Positions 8,430 through 17,409 of a stretch of DNA of 64,000 nt are shown piece after piece. The DNA is from Candidatus Formimonas warabiya (GTDB taxonomy: Bacteria; Bacillota; Dehalobacteriia; Dehalobacteriales; Dehalobacteriaceae). The notes under the pieces are model-generated. The model searched no databases, was not told the DNA's origin, and worked only from the letters and a program-made list of their open reading frames with translations. Within the stretch, counting starts at the first letter, position 1. Every line of letters starts with the position of its first letter. The stretch lies in assembly GCF_002777255.1 (NCBI RefSeq), contig NZ_CP017634.1, positions 5,344,903 through 5,408,902 of the forward strand, given 5' to 3'. The translations under genes were made by a program, and so were the position numbers.

Positions 8430-10274
8430 TAGAAGAAATTTTTTCCGAATCAATTTTGCCGAGTTGGCGGCTACGAATACAGACCCCACATTATGAGTAA
8501 CCGCTCCCAGAACCGGGCTTAAATACCCCATACTGGAAGCAAGGATGGCCAAGAGGTTAAAAACAAGGGCAAACATGATATTGTAGTTGATGGTTTTTAA
8601 GGTTGCCTGGCCTAGCTTAATCACATAAGGTATTTTCGTCAAGTCGTCCGCCATTAATGCAATATCTGCGGATTCAATGGCCACGTCCGTTCCCATGGCC
8701 CCCATGGCAATACCGATATCCGCTGTGGTGAGAGAAGGCGCATCATTGATGCCGTCGCCCACCATGATCACTTTATATTTCTGCTCCTGTAATTTTCTAA
8801 TGGCGTCAAGCTTTTGTTCCGGCAGCAACTCGGCATCCAGTTCCTTAATGCCTGTAATTTGGGCAATATGTTCTGCCACGGTCCGCCTGTCCCCGCTTAA
8901 TAATACCACTTTGTTGATGCCCAGCCGGTTTAGGGCAGGTACGAGCAGCTTGGCTTCAGATCTGATTTCGTCGCTTATGCCCAGATAACCAATGGGCTGA
9001 TCGTCCTCCTTTACAGTCAGGTATGTTTTAGCCGTCATCTCAGATAATGGGTGATCCGCGCCGGTTGGTGCGGTTCCCACAAAAATCTTTTTATTTTCTA
9101 CCATTGCTTCTATTCCTTGACCAGGAATTTGCCGAAAATTTTCTGCGTCATAGATGATACTTTGGGATCTTTCTGCGGCCTGGAAGACGGCACCGGCAAG
9201 GGGGTGTTCGGAATACTTTTCCGCCGAAGCCGCCATACTTAAAATGTATTTTTCCGGCTTGCCATTGAGAGGGATGATCTCCTCGACGACAGGTTCCCCC
9301 TTGGTTAAGGTGCCGGTTTTATCAAATACAGTGGCATCGATCCTGCCCAGTTCTTCAAGGGAGGCCCCGTTTTTAATTAAAATCCCGTTTTTGGCCGCGT
9401 TACCTAAGGCGGCGGTAACGGCTGTGGGAGCAGCCAAGATAAAGGCGCACGGGCAGCCGACGATCAATACGGTGATCGATCGATACATGTCACCGCTTAT
9501 CAAATAGACAAGAATACTTAGCCCGACGATAAAAGGGGTAAAATAGCGGGCATATTTATCCGCCACCCTTAAAACAGGTGCGCGTAATTGTTCCGCTTCA
9601 TGAACCAGGCGAATGAGCTTGCCCAGGGTGGTATCCTCACCTACTTTTTCAACTCTCACCACAAGCATTCCCGTGTAGCTGATGCTTCCTGCAAACACCG
9701 GATCATCAACGCTTTTTTCCACCGGCAGGGATTCTCCTGTTAAGGAAGCCTGATTAATGGAAGCTGTTCCTTTCATCACCACGCCGTCTACGGGAACCCG
9801 TTCCCCAGAACGGATCACGACCAAATCACCTGCTTTTATCTCCCCCAAGGGGAGGACTGTTTCCACACCGTCCTGAAGAACAGATGCTTCAGCCGGACTA
9901 AGACGAATCAGCGATTGAATCGCCGACCGGGCCCGCTGGGATGTGAACTTTTCCAGCAAAGAACCGAGGACCATGATGAAAGCAACGATCGCCGCGGATA
10001 AATACTCTCCCGCTGCAACGGAAGCAATGATCGCCAGGCTCACCAGTTCATCTACGTTCATTTGTTTTTGCATCAGGCCTGTAACAGCTCCCCAGATGAT
10101 CGGTCCGCCCAGGACTGCTACCGCACACAAGGCAAGGACTGAAGCAAGGAGCGGGAAGGATGGCTCTAAAAAATAACTGAAAAGAATGAGCAGGGACCCT
10201 AGAGCCATGAGATAAAACTCTCTGATATTCAACAATTCCTTAAAGTTTCTTTGATTTGCATAACGTCCGATCAT
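8424..10274 (-). CDS. P1B-type heavy-metal ATPase
   Basis: 616 aa from the ATG at 10274, preferred over the ATG at 10289 because GGAGGAG lies 6 nt upstream of the former. Order: membrane helices, actuator domain with TGES, the metal-site helix with CPC (VGCPCAF), phosphorylation motif DKTGT, the HP motif SEHPLAG, and the hinge GDGINDAP. It lacks an N-terminal HMA metal-binding domain, so it is shorter than CadA or CopA. The CPC motif plus HNVGSV and NSAKL in the last helices suggests divalent metal export (Zn/Cd/Co/Fe type); the exact metal is undecided. It follows the MarR-family gene by 34 bases and is probably co-transcribed. Confidence 0.9.
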   Translation of the reverse strand: MIGRYANQRNFKELLNIREFYLMALGSLLILFSYFLEPSFPLLASVLALCAVAVLGGPIIWGAVTGLMQKQMNVDELVSLAIIASVAAGEYLSAAIVAFIMVLGSLLEKFTSQRARSAIQSLIRLSPAEASVLQDGVETVLPLGEIKAGDLVVIRSGERVPVDGVVMKGTASINQASLTGESLPVEKSVDDPVFAGSISYTGMLVVRVEKVGEDTTLGKLIRLVHEAEQLRAPVLRVADKYARYFTPFIVGLSILVYLISGDMYRSITVLIVGCPCAFILAAPTAVTAALGNAAKNGILIKNGASLEELGRIDATVFDKTGTLTKGEPVVEEIIPLNGKPEKYILSMAASAEKYSEHPLAGAVFQAAERSQSIIYDAENFRQIPGQGIEAMVENKKIFVGTAPTGADHPLSEMTAKTYLTVKEDDQPIGYLGISDEIRSEAKLLVPALNRLGINKVVLLSGDRRTVAEHIAQITGIKELDAELLPEQKLDAIRKLQEQKYKVIMVGDGINDAPSLTTADIGIAMGAMGTDVAIESADIALMADDLTKIPYVIKLGQATLKTINYNIMFALVFNLLAILASSMGYLSPVLGAVTHNVGSVFVAANSAKLIRKKFLLK

Positions 10275-10308
10275 ATGTTTCTCCTCCATACCCAGACAGG
10301 AATCCTGT

Positions 10309-10722
10309 TTAGAATACCTCGTTGTTTAATTTTTTCGCAATGGAGAGCAGATGATTGCTTTCCTCCTCGGTAAGTACGGATAAAATTTGCTCGGTTAAAC
10401 TTAGATGATATTGATGATGTTCCTCAAAAACCTGCTTTCCTTTATCGGTAAGTGAGATGATATAGACACGCCTGTCTTCCAGGGTCGACTGTCTCCTGGC
10501 GTATTCTTTTTTTTCCAGGCGGTCCACCGTTACGGTGATGGTCCCTGTCGTTACCCCCAGTTTTTCTGCCAGTTGCCGCATATTCATCTGCCCATATTCT
10601 CCCAGAATTTCAATGGCGTGGGTTTCTGACACGGACAGGTCACTGGCCTTAATAACAGAGCCTTCCCAGGAGGCAAACCCGTTATAAAAACGAAACAATT
10701 CATAGGTCAAATCAGTCAGCAT
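10309..10722 (-). CDS. MarR-family transcriptional regulator
   Basis: 137 aa winged-helix protein: recognition-helix region MRQLAEKLGVTTGTITVTVDRLEKK and the wing with DRRVYIISLTDKG are typical of MarR. First gene of a two-gene operon with the metal ATPase. A perfect 7-bp palindrome lies 40-56 bases upstream of its start and is a likely autoregulatory operator. A metal sensor role (as in AdcR/ZitR) is only suggested by the neighbour. Confidence 0.88.
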   Translation of the reverse strand: MLTDLTYELFRFYNGFASWEGSVIKASDLSVSETHAIEILGEYGQMNMRQLAEKLGVTTGTITVTVDRLEKKEYARRQSTLEDRRVYIISLTDKGKQVFEEHHQYHLSLTEQILSVLTEEESNHLLSIAKKLNNEVF

Positions 10723-10761
10723 TTCACATGGACACCTCCATAATTAGTTTGATTATCTTAT

Positions 10762-10778
10762 TATTTGAAGTTCAAATA
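10762..10778. promoter_or_regulatory. MarR-type palindromic operator
   Basis: TATTTGAAGTTCAAATA is a perfect dyad (arms ATTTGAA and TTCAAAT around one G), 40 bases upstream of the marR start. Arms of this TTTGAA/TTCAAA type are common for MarR proteins; assignment to this regulator is inferred from position. Confidence 0.55.
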
Positions 10779-10954
10779 TAATATACAGGATCAGGAGATT
10801 TTTTTCAACACCTATTTTTTCCTTTCTATCATAAAAAGTTCCTCCGGTGCATGAGAGGACAGGCTATTCTTCTCGTTTTATGGAGGATTTTGCTCTTTTT
10901 TGTGGAAAAATAGTGGGGAATAAAATTTTTTCATAACGAAGGGACGATTTATGA

Positions 10955-11431
10955 ATGGCCATTGAAAAGGTTCGTGCACATTTGAAAAAATGGGGTAGAA
11001 GTGAGGATATTCTAGAGTTCGAAGCATCGAGTGCCACAGTAGACCTGGCGGCACAAGCATTGGGCGTGGAACCGGCCCGGATCGCAAAAACGATTTCTTT
11101 TCGATTTCAGGCAGGCGCTCTTCTGGTCGTTGCGGCGGGGGATGCCAAAATTGACAGTGCCAAATTTAAGAGAGAATTCGGCTTTAAAGCAAAGATGCTG
11201 ACGCCTGACGAAGTGCCTGCCTATATCGGACATGCTATTGGCGGGGTATGCCCCTTCGGGCTGAATGAGGATACTCCTGTTTTTTTAGATGTGTCTTTAC
11301 AAAGATTTAAAACGGTTTTCCCGGCCTGCGGGAGCAGTAATTCCGCTATTGAGCTTACTTGTGACGAGCTCAATGAATATTCTTTAAATAAAAAGTGGGT
11401 TGACGTTTGTAAGGGCTGGGAGGAAGAATAA
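10955..11431 (+). CDS. YbaK/EbsC-family aminoacyl-tRNA deacylase
   Basis: 158 aa, a complete single YbaK domain. FEASSATVDLAAQALGV, the conserved lysine in RIAKTISF, KIDSAKFKREFG and the GGVCPFGL segment match the family that hydrolyses mischarged Cys- or Ala-tRNAs in trans. Start at ATG 10955 follows a weak GAAGGGACG. Monocistronic, convergent with secF. Confidence 0.85.
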   Translation: MAIEKVRAHLKKWGRSEDILEFEASSATVDLAAQALGVEPARIAKTISFRFQAGALLVVAAGDAKIDSAKFKREFGFKAKMLTPDEVPAYIGHAIGGVCPFGLNEDTPVFLDVSLQRFKTVFPACGSSNSAIELTCDELNEYSLNKKWVDVCKGWEEE

Positions 11432-11448
11432 AAGAAATACACAAAAAA

Positions 11449-11473
11449 CCCCGTCCGTTATGAGCGGACGGGG
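11449..11473 (-). terminator. Intrinsic terminator of secDF
   Basis: CCCCGTCCG (11449-11457) and CGGACGGGG (11465-11473) form a GC-rich 9-bp stem; on the minus strand it is followed by TTTTTT. It lies 6 bases past the secF stop and also faces the ybaK-like gene. Confidence 0.85.
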
Positions 11474-11478
11474 TGGTT

Positions 11479-12414
11479 CTACGATGCATGCGTGACGGCG
11501 CTTTTTGCTGTCTTCTTACGATTCTGCCACATGGTCCAGAGCGGTCCGGCAATGCAGATGGTGGAGTAGCAGCCGGAGATAGTGCCGAACATCATCGGCA
11601 GGGCAAAGGCCCTGATGGATCCGATATCATAGATCTGCGCAAAGATATAGACCACGGTAATGCTCAAAAAGACCGCGATATTGGTATTGATGGAACGCCG
11701 CATGGACTGGGTGATACTGGTATCAACCAGTTCCTCCCAGGAAACCTTTTTACCTAAAAGACGTTCGTTTTCTCGGATACGATCATAAATGACAATGGTG
11801 TCATTTATGGAGAAACCGATGATGGTCAGGATGGCCGCAATAAAGGAATCGTTTAGGGGAATTTTAAAGATGATAAAAGCCGCGGTGACGATGAAGGCGT
11901 CATGAAACAGGGCCACAATCGCCATGGCTCCTGCAGATAACCCGCCGATGTTCTTAAAGCGCACGCCCACATAGGCCAGAATCAGCAGGAAGGAAAGGGC
12001 GATGGCGATCAGGCCGTTGGTAAAAAAGCGCTTGCCGATAAATGGTTCCACCGTCAACGATTCGGCCAATGCCAGCTTGGCATCCGGATAGGCCGTAAGG
12101 AGGGCGGTGCTGACGGCCTCCTGTTCCTGGGAGGTAAGCGCTTCATTACTTGCCAGGCTTACAATCAGCATTTGCTCATCTTTGGCCATATTGGACTGCA
12201 GTTGGCAGTTGGTTGTTCTTCCCACCGCCTGTTCCACCATTTTTTCCGCCTGTTCGGCGTCAACTGGGCCGGAATAGGTATACTTGAGGATGGTGCCGCC
12301 CTTAAACTGAATATCAAGCTGAATCCCATTGATAAAAGCAGCCACAACACCGGACAAAATCAGGCAAAGGGAAATGATAAAAAAGATATATCTGTGTTTG
12401 TAGAATCGGATCAT
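11479..12414 (-). CDS. secF: Protein translocase accessory subunit SecF
   Basis: 311 aa. One N-terminal helix, a periplasmic-type P1 loop and five C-terminal helices of the RND fold, with the signature GFSINDTIVIYDRIRE typical of SecF. Together with SecD it uses the proton or sodium gradient to pull exported proteins through SecYEG. The start codon overlaps the end of secD by 4 bases (ATGA-type coupling). Confidence 0.95.
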   Translation of the reverse strand: MIRFYKHRYIFFIISLCLILSGVVAAFINGIQLDIQFKGGTILKYTYSGPVDAEQAEKMVEQAVGRTTNCQLQSNMAKDEQMLIVSLASNEALTSQEQEAVSTALLTAYPDAKLALAESLTVEPFIGKRFFTNGLIAIALSFLLILAYVGVRFKNIGGLSAGAMAIVALFHDAFIVTAAFIIFKIPLNDSFIAAILTIIGFSINDTIVIYDRIRENERLLGKKVSWEELVDTSITQSMRRSINTNIAVFLSITVVYIFAQIYDIGSIRAFALPMMFGTISGCYSTICIAGPLWTMWQNRKKTAKSAVTHAS

Positions 12415-13670
12415 TTTGCCAGCCTCCTTGCGCCAAAGAATTGGGGTTTCCGGAATGCCTCAAAGTTGCTGAGGGAGCGGATCATCAGCCGGGATGCCGT
12501 CACACCGGCGATAAAGTTCATGATCACGCCGCACAAAAGCGTATAACCGAAAGAGAGCAGGGCGCCGGAGCCGAAAATAATCAAGATGACGGCCACGATA
12601 ATCACCGTAATATTGCCGTCAAAAACGGAAGAAAAGGCCCTTTCGAAGCCCCGATCAATGGCCCTGCCTAAAGTTTTACCCGTATTAATCTCTTCCTTAA
12701 TACGTTCAGAAATGATCACATTGGCATCTACGCCCATACCGATGGATAAAATCACGCCGGCGATGCCGGGCAGGGTCAGGGTAAACTGGGGTACGGACAG
12801 GGCCAATAGCTGGCCGGTTACCTGTAAAACCAAAGCGATGCACGCCACCAGGCCGGGCAGCCGGTAATAGAGAAGCATAAACAAACAAACCAGCATAAAG
12901 GCCAGCTTGCCTGCCAGCACCATTACGGCAAGGGCATTGCTGCCCAGGGTGGGGCTGATGATGGTGCAATTTTTTACGACCAGGGAAAAGGGCAAGGCGC
13001 CGGAATTAATCTTATGGGCCAGGGCCGATGCGGCTTCCAGGCTTTCCATGTTGGTGATCTCCGCATTGCCTCCGATAATCTGTGTTTCTACGATGGGTGA
13101 AGAAATCAGGGTTTCATCCATATAAATAGAGATCCTTTGTCCAATCAGCCTGCCGGTGGCCGCGGCAAATTTGGCCGCACCCTGATCCGACAGCTCAAGT
13201 ACGACAACAGGGTTCATGGTAACCTGGTTTATTTGACCGGAGCTTTTGGCCACATCGGTGCCTTCCAAGACAATATTGCCGTCCGGGTCACGAAAGGTGA
13301 GCCGGGCCGTTTCCCCCAGCTCGGATACGGCCTTTTGGGGGTCGAAATCTGCTTCATCGGATTTCCAGGGAAACTGGACAATAATTTTGCCGTTACTCTT
13401 GTCTATGGTAACATCCCGGTCCGTGATATTACTGGCGTCCATCCGCGTTTCGATAATCGCCCTAGCCGCTTCAAGCTCATTGTCTGTAGGTGCCTGATCC
13501 CAATCCTTCGGTTCATAGGTGGCCTCCACGCCGCCGCGGATATCGATGCCGTAACGCATCTGATCTGCGCCTTTTATCTCAAAGCTTCCCAGCTTGATGC
13601 CGAAGATAGAAAGGAAAAACAAAGTAACCGTTATGAAAACGGTTATAAAAAACACACGTTTAGAATGCAT
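12411..13670 (-). CDS. secD: Protein translocase accessory subunit SecD
   Basis: 419 aa, a short SecD as usual in Clostridia. N-terminal helix (about 7-27), RYGIDIRGGVEATYEP (the conserved D1 motif), the P1 region with LSDQGAAKFAAAT, then the RND membrane region with GMGVDANVIISERIKEE. First gene of secDF. yajC is not seen upstream. GGAGG is present immediately before the start on the minus strand. Confidence 0.95.
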   Translation of the reverse strand: MHSKRVFFITVFITVTLFFLSIFGIKLGSFEIKGADQMRYGIDIRGGVEATYEPKDWDQAPTDNELEAARAIIETRMDASNITDRDVTIDKSNGKIIVQFPWKSDEADFDPQKAVSELGETARLTFRDPDGNIVLEGTDVAKSSGQINQVTMNPVVVLELSDQGAAKFAAATGRLIGQRISIYMDETLISSPIVETQIIGGNAEITNMESLEAASALAHKINSGALPFSLVVKNCTIISPTLGSNALAVMVLAGKLAFMLVCLFMLLYYRLPGLVACIALVLQVTGQLLALSVPQFTLTLPGIAGVILSIGMGVDANVIISERIKEEINTGKTLGRAIDRGFERAFSSVFDGNITVIIVAVILIIFGSGALLSFGYTLLCGVIMNFIAGVTASRLMIRSLSNFEAFRKPQFFGARRLAK

Positions 13671-13824
13671 CTATAATTCCTCCCATTTAAGACCCGTCCT
13701 GTCCGGTTCTATCCTGTGCAGGGGACGCGGTCAGACGGATGAAATGTCGCGGATAAGCAAAGTTAGCGATACTTATCCGGTTTAGGGCATGTAAATACCC
13801 CGCTCATGAGGTTTGATCATCATG

Positions 13825-14238
13825 TCATTTCATACCGTCTTTTTTATGGAGAAAGACTGTGATAATGCTGGAATTGGATGGGGGATAGATTTCCCCTGAG
13901 AGTTTTGAGTAATAGATAAGACAGGCTACAAGAAAAGGGGTTGATGCAGGTAAAATGTTATAACCGGCTTTGGTAGTGAGCCAGCGGGATTGCCTCAGGG
14001 AAGAAAGGGAAAATTGGGCAGAAACGTCGGCGGCGGCCATATAATCATGATGCCCCGCATTGGCTCCCCCGTTCATGGACGAAGGTTCGCTTCCTCCGCC
14101 GGGGGAGAAAGCATCCCATATATTCCCATCTGAAAGGATGATGCCGCTAGTATGGAAAAGACTTAGATAACTTATCAAAAACAAGAAGCATAAAAGCAGA
14201 CATACCGAAATATGCTTATCATTTACTTTCGTCTGCAT
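13825..14238 (-). CDS. Hypothetical membrane-associated protein
   Basis: 137 aa with no family I recognise. One N-terminal hydrophobic helix (about residues 10-28), a glycine/serine/asparagine-rich middle (GGGSEPSSMNGGANAGHHDY) and a weaker hydrophobic stretch near 98-112. GGGAGGT lies 8 bases before the ATG, supporting that it is translated. Isolated gene downstream of nothing obvious. Could be secreted or membrane-anchored; the function is unknown. Confidence 0.45.
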   Translation of the reverse strand: MQTKVNDKHISVCLLLCFLFLISYLSLFHTSGIILSDGNIWDAFSPGGGSEPSSMNGGANAGHHDYMAAADVSAQFSLSSLRQSRWLTTKAGYNILPASTPFLVACLIYYSKLSGEIYPPSNSSIITVFLHKKDGMK

Positions 14239-14429
14239 CGTACATACCTCCCGTTTTTAATATTTTGCCGATTAAGCCATATAGCTATAACTATTATAAT
14301 GCAAGCCTGGGTACATGTCACGTTTAATTCAGATAGGGTAAAGTATGGCGGGAAATTATAAGTACGATATAACAACTATTCAAAGCCCTTGGCAGGGAGA
14401 GAGGTATATTAGGGATAAAAGAATAGCGG

Positions 14430-14461
14430 CAGGGGAACAGCATGGGGCGGCTGTTCCCCTG
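14430..14461. terminator. Hairpin downstream of the TipA-like regulator
   Basis: CAGGGGAACAG (14430-14440) and CTGTTCCCCTG (14451-14461) form a perfect 11-bp stem 46 bases beyond the merR-type stop. No long T-run follows on the minus strand, so termination is probable but not certain. Confidence 0.5.
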
Positions 14462-14506
14462 ACACCATGCCTGATGCGAGATTTTCATTGCTGTGATCTG
14501 CTCAGG

Positions 14507-15271
14507 CTATTTTTTCATTCCGGTGTAAATCAGAATGGCATCTCTGAGAAATGCTGCGGTGCCCGGTTGCTTTTCATCATAGTATGCGGTAAATCTTGCA
14601 TCATCCACGTACATTTGAGCAACTCCGGCATGCGCTTCTTTGGTATAAGCATCCCAGAAATAGCTGAGCCACTGGCGATGCAAATCTGCCGCCTTCTGGG
14701 CCAGCTCTCCGGCAGGGTCTCCTGTGGCAAGGGCTAATTTTAGGGTTTCCATCACGTCGGCCGCCAGTTTTTCTACCTCGGCATATTGGCCTTTCGTCAT
14801 GCTTTTGAACTTTTGATTCGATTTGTCTACTTGGTCCTCACCATATTTTTCCCTGATTTCTTTGCCGTATTTCTGTTCGTTTTCATCAATCATTTTTTGT
14901 TTAAAGCCTTCAAACTTTTCTTCATCTGTCATGGTAACCCTTCCTTCCCTTAAAGCGATTGTTTTCTCCACATTGGCGATTAGAATATCCAGTTGCTCCC
15001 TTTTTTCCAGAAGCTTTTCCTGATGCTCTCTCAGTGCTTTTGTCTCGTCAAAAGACGGTGCATTTACCAGATCCTTAATACTCTCTAAACTGAAACCCAG
15101 CTCTCTGTAAAAAAGGATTTGCTGCAATCTGTCCACTTCTTTTTGACCATAGATCCGATACCCCGACGAATTAATCCTTGCCGGCTTAAGAATGTCAAAT
15201 TCATCATAATATCGCAAGGTTCTGGTGCTGACTCCAGCCAGCTTTCCTAGCTTTTGCACGGTATATTCCAT
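14507..15271 (-). CDS. MerR-family regulator with TipAS-like effector domain
   Basis: 254 aa from the ATG at 15271, which has CAGGAGG 7 nt upstream; an in-frame upstream start at 15289 lies within the ribosome site. N-terminal MerR helix-turn-helix (VQKLGKLAGVSTRTLRYYDE), the dimerisation coiled coil (about 75-115), then a helical TipAS antibiotic-binding type domain (FEGFKQKMIDENEQKYG onward to the end). Proteins of this type bind thiopeptides or other drugs and activate their own gene. The upstream promoter has the long spacer typical for MerR activation. Confidence 0.88.
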   Translation of the reverse strand: MEYTVQKLGKLAGVSTRTLRYYDEFDILKPARINSSGYRIYGQKEVDRLQQILFYRELGFSLESIKDLVNAPSFDETKALREHQEKLLEKREQLDILIANVEKTIALREGRVTMTDEEKFEGFKQKMIDENEQKYGKEIREKYGEDQVDKSNQKFKSMTKGQYAEVEKLAADVMETLKLALATGDPAGELAQKAADLHRQWLSYFWDAYTKEAHAGVAQMYVDDARFTAYYDEKQPGTAAFLRDAILIYTGMKK

Positions 15272-15293
15272 ACGTTCGCCTCCTGACAAGACA

Positions 15294-15324
15294 ACTATAT
15301 TACTTTACGTAACGTTAATGTCAA
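15294..15324 (-). promoter_or_regulatory. MerR-type promoter with 19-bp spacer
   Basis: On the minus strand TTGACA (15324-15319) and TATAGT (15299-15294) are separated by 19 bp, with a dyad-like TTAACGTTACGTAAAG in the spacer. Long spacers with an operator between the elements are the hallmark of MerR-activated promoters; autoregulation of the adjacent gene is inferred. Confidence 0.7.
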
Positions 15325-15431
15325 TAATTTTCTTTTAAAAAATACATATTGTCTTATGGTAAATAGTGGGTGTGATGAAAGGGGCGGAGAGAAAATTTTT
15401 GATAAATAATAGAAATTGGGCCGAGTTTGTA

Positions 15432-15478
15432 TTGACAGAAAGTTTTTTTTAATTATGATAAAATTATAATCATTACAA
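15432..15478 (+). promoter_or_regulatory. Promoter with PerR-type box
   Basis: TTGACA (15432-15437) and TATGAT (15454-15459) are 16 bp apart. Immediately downstream TTATAATCATTACAA (15464-15478) matches the Per box TTATAATnATTATAA in all but one position. It fits autoregulation of the Fur-family gene at 15537. Confidence 0.7.
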
Positions 15479-15536
15479 AAATAAAACCAATATAAAAAGA
15501 GTAGTTTTTATAGAAATATGGAAAGAAGGATCAGAT

Positions 15537-15956
15537 ATGTATACTTTTGTGGAAAATTTAGCCGCCCTATTACAGGAAAGGGATATTAAGCCTTCATACC
15601 CGAGAATTAAGGTATTGGAGTATCTTGTCACAAAGAAAAACCATCCTACTGTGGACCTGATGTATCAGGAACTGGTAAAGGAGATGCCTACTTTGTCAAA
15701 GACTACCGTGTACAATACCTTAAGTCTTTTATTAAAAGCAAGTCTGGTCAGGGTGATTAATATTGAAGACAACGAGACCAGATACGACGCCACGATGTCG
15801 GATCATGGCCATTTTAAATGCGAAACATGCGGCAAGATTTTTGATTTTCCGGTAAATATGCTCGGCCTAGATCCGAAATCTTTAGAGCGGTTTAAAATCT
15901 GTGAAAAAAATGTTTACTTTAAGGGAGTTTGTCCAAGCTGTCTTGATCAGCATTAA
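15537..15956 (+). CDS. Fur-family regulator, probably PerR-like
   Basis: 139 aa. Winged helix with YPRIKVLEYLV and TVYNTLSLLLKASLVRVI, then the metal-binding core (GHFKCETCGKIFDFPV) and a second CPSC pair near the C-terminus, giving the structural Zn(Cys)4 site. The Per-box-like sequence in its own promoter favours a peroxide-sensing PerR over Fur or Zur, but the neighbouring ZIP transporter leaves a Zur-like or Mn/Fe role open. GAAGGATC precedes the ATG. Confidence 0.85.
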   Translation: MYTFVENLAALLQERDIKPSYPRIKVLEYLVTKKNHPTVDLMYQELVKEMPTLSKTTVYNTLSLLLKASLVRVINIEDNETRYDATMSDHGHFKCETCGKIFDFPVNMLGLDPKSLERFKICEKNVYFKGVCPSCLDQH

Positions 15957-16013
15957 ATATGGCAAAAATTTGGGGAAAGCAGCGACGTCCCCTGGTCGCA
16001 CGGGAGGTGCCGA

Positions 16014-16829
16014 ATGGAAATAGAATTATTGAAGAATATCAGTCCTGTGGGGCAGGCCTTTATTGCTACCATCTTTACCTGGCTTTTAACAGCCTTGGGT
16101 GCCGGACTTGTCCTCTTTTTTAAGTCAATTAACCGTAAGGTCCTTGATGCCATGTTAGGTTTTGCTGCCGGCGTGATGATTGCGGCAAGCTTTTGGTCGT
16201 TGCTGGCTCCGGCCATTGAAATGTCTGCAGCAACAGGAAATATTCCCTGGGTACCGCCGCTGATCGGTTTTTTGTGCGGGGGCTTTTTCTTAAAAGGGGC
16301 GGATTCCTTTATTCCTCACCTGCATCTTGGCCAGCCTTTAGATAAAGCGGAGGGATTAAAAACAAATTGGGGAAGAAGCGTATTGCTGGTAACGGCAATT
16401 ACCTTGCATAATATCCCGGAAGGGCTTGCAGTCGGTGTGGCATTTGGAGCCGTTGCAGCGCATTTGCCGTCCGCTACTTTGGCTGGAGCCGTGGCATTGG
16501 CCTTTGGTATCGGCATTCAGAATTTTCCTGAAGGGGCTGCTGTATCCATTCCTTTACGGAGAGAGGGCCTGTCCAGATGGAAAAGCTTTTGGTATGGCCA
16601 GCTGTCCGGAATGGTAGAACCCATAGCAGCTGTCATAGGCGCAGGTGCAGTGTATGCCATGAGCTCCCTCCTTCCTTATGCCCTATCCTTTGCGGCTGGA
16701 GCCATGATTTATGTTGTTGTGGAAGAATTAATTCCGGAGGCACAGTCTTCCGGCAATTCGGATTTTGCCACCATGGGGACTTTGATAGGTTTTGCGATGA
16801 TGATGCTCCTTGATGTAGCACTGGGATAA
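16014..16829 (+). CDS. ZIP-family divalent metal transporter
   Basis: 271 aa, eight predicted helices. The two metal-binding motifs of the ZIP family, HNIPEG in helix 4 and QNFPEG in helix 5, are present; the E in VVVEELIPEA is also typical. Similar to ZupT/GufA, which import Zn, Fe or Mn. GGGAGGTGCCG precedes the start. It lies 57 bases after the Fur-family gene in the same direction, so metal- or peroxide-dependent control through that regulator is likely. Confidence 0.88.
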   Translation: MEIELLKNISPVGQAFIATIFTWLLTALGAGLVLFFKSINRKVLDAMLGFAAGVMIAASFWSLLAPAIEMSAATGNIPWVPPLIGFLCGGFFLKGADSFIPHLHLGQPLDKAEGLKTNWGRSVLLVTAITLHNIPEGLAVGVAFGAVAAHLPSATLAGAVALAFGIGIQNFPEGAAVSIPLRREGLSRWKSFWYGQLSGMVEPIAAVIGAGAVYAMSSLLPYALSFAAGAMIYVVVEELIPEAQSSGNSDFATMGTLIGFAMMMLLDVALG

Positions 16830-16961
16830 CAGGCGTCCGGAGGGCAGGAGATTTTTGAAAATAATCAGCGCATGCTATTGTTAAAGGCCAGAAGACAGGG
16901 TAAGATACTACTGACAAAGGTAAAATATTACCTAACCCAAAAATTAGGGAGCGTGGCTGAG

Positions 16962-17348
16962 ATGAAATTGTTCGGAAAAATCATCCTATCTATCGGTATT
17001 ATTTTTGTCCTGGCTGCCGCGGGGGGCATGCTTTTCCTGACCCGGGGACTGGAATCCGGGCGGAACCTGGTCATCGGAGAGGTGCATCCCTCCTTGCTTA
17101 ATGATGGAACCTATCAGGGGGAATACCAGGGGGGAAGATGGTCCAACCAGATAAATGTCACCATTAAAGAGCATAAAATCACTCAAATTGATCTCGTGAA
17201 GGATGTGAAGTTCCCTCAGCCTGCTGTAGCGGACGAGTTATTTAATAAGGTGATGGAAAAGCAAAATACCAATGTGGACGCTGTGACCGGATCTACTGTT
17301 ACGTGCAAGGCTTATTTGAAGTCCATTGAAAATGCGCTCAAAAAATAA
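16962..17348 (+). CDS. FMN-binding domain protein
   Basis: 128 aa from the ATG at 16962; a start at 16872 would add 30 unconserved residues. N-terminal membrane helix (about 7-27), then an extracytoplasmic FMN_bind domain with YQGEYQGGRWSNQINVTIKEHKIT and the flavinylation-type motif DAVTGSTVT, whose final threonine would carry FMN through a phosphodiester bond (as in NqrC and RnfG). Flavin attachment needs an ApbE, not seen in the window. Possibly part of an extracellular electron transfer or respiratory chain. Confidence 0.8.
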   Translation: MKLFGKIILSIGIIFVLAAAGGMLFLTRGLESGRNLVIGEVHPSLLNDGTYQGEYQGGRWSNQINVTIKEHKITQIDLVKDVKFPQPAVADELFNKVMEKQNTNVDAVTGSTVTCKAYLKSIENALKK

Positions 17349-17409
17349 TCACACTCATCTGCTGAAGGATTTGGGAAAGAATAAATTCATGTGAAGGAGA
17401 AATCAGGAA

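Noticed and set aside
14345..14737. Open frame of 130 codons on the plus strand
   Set aside because: Lies opposite the well-supported TipA-like regulator gene, lacks a ribosome site and shows no protein family character.
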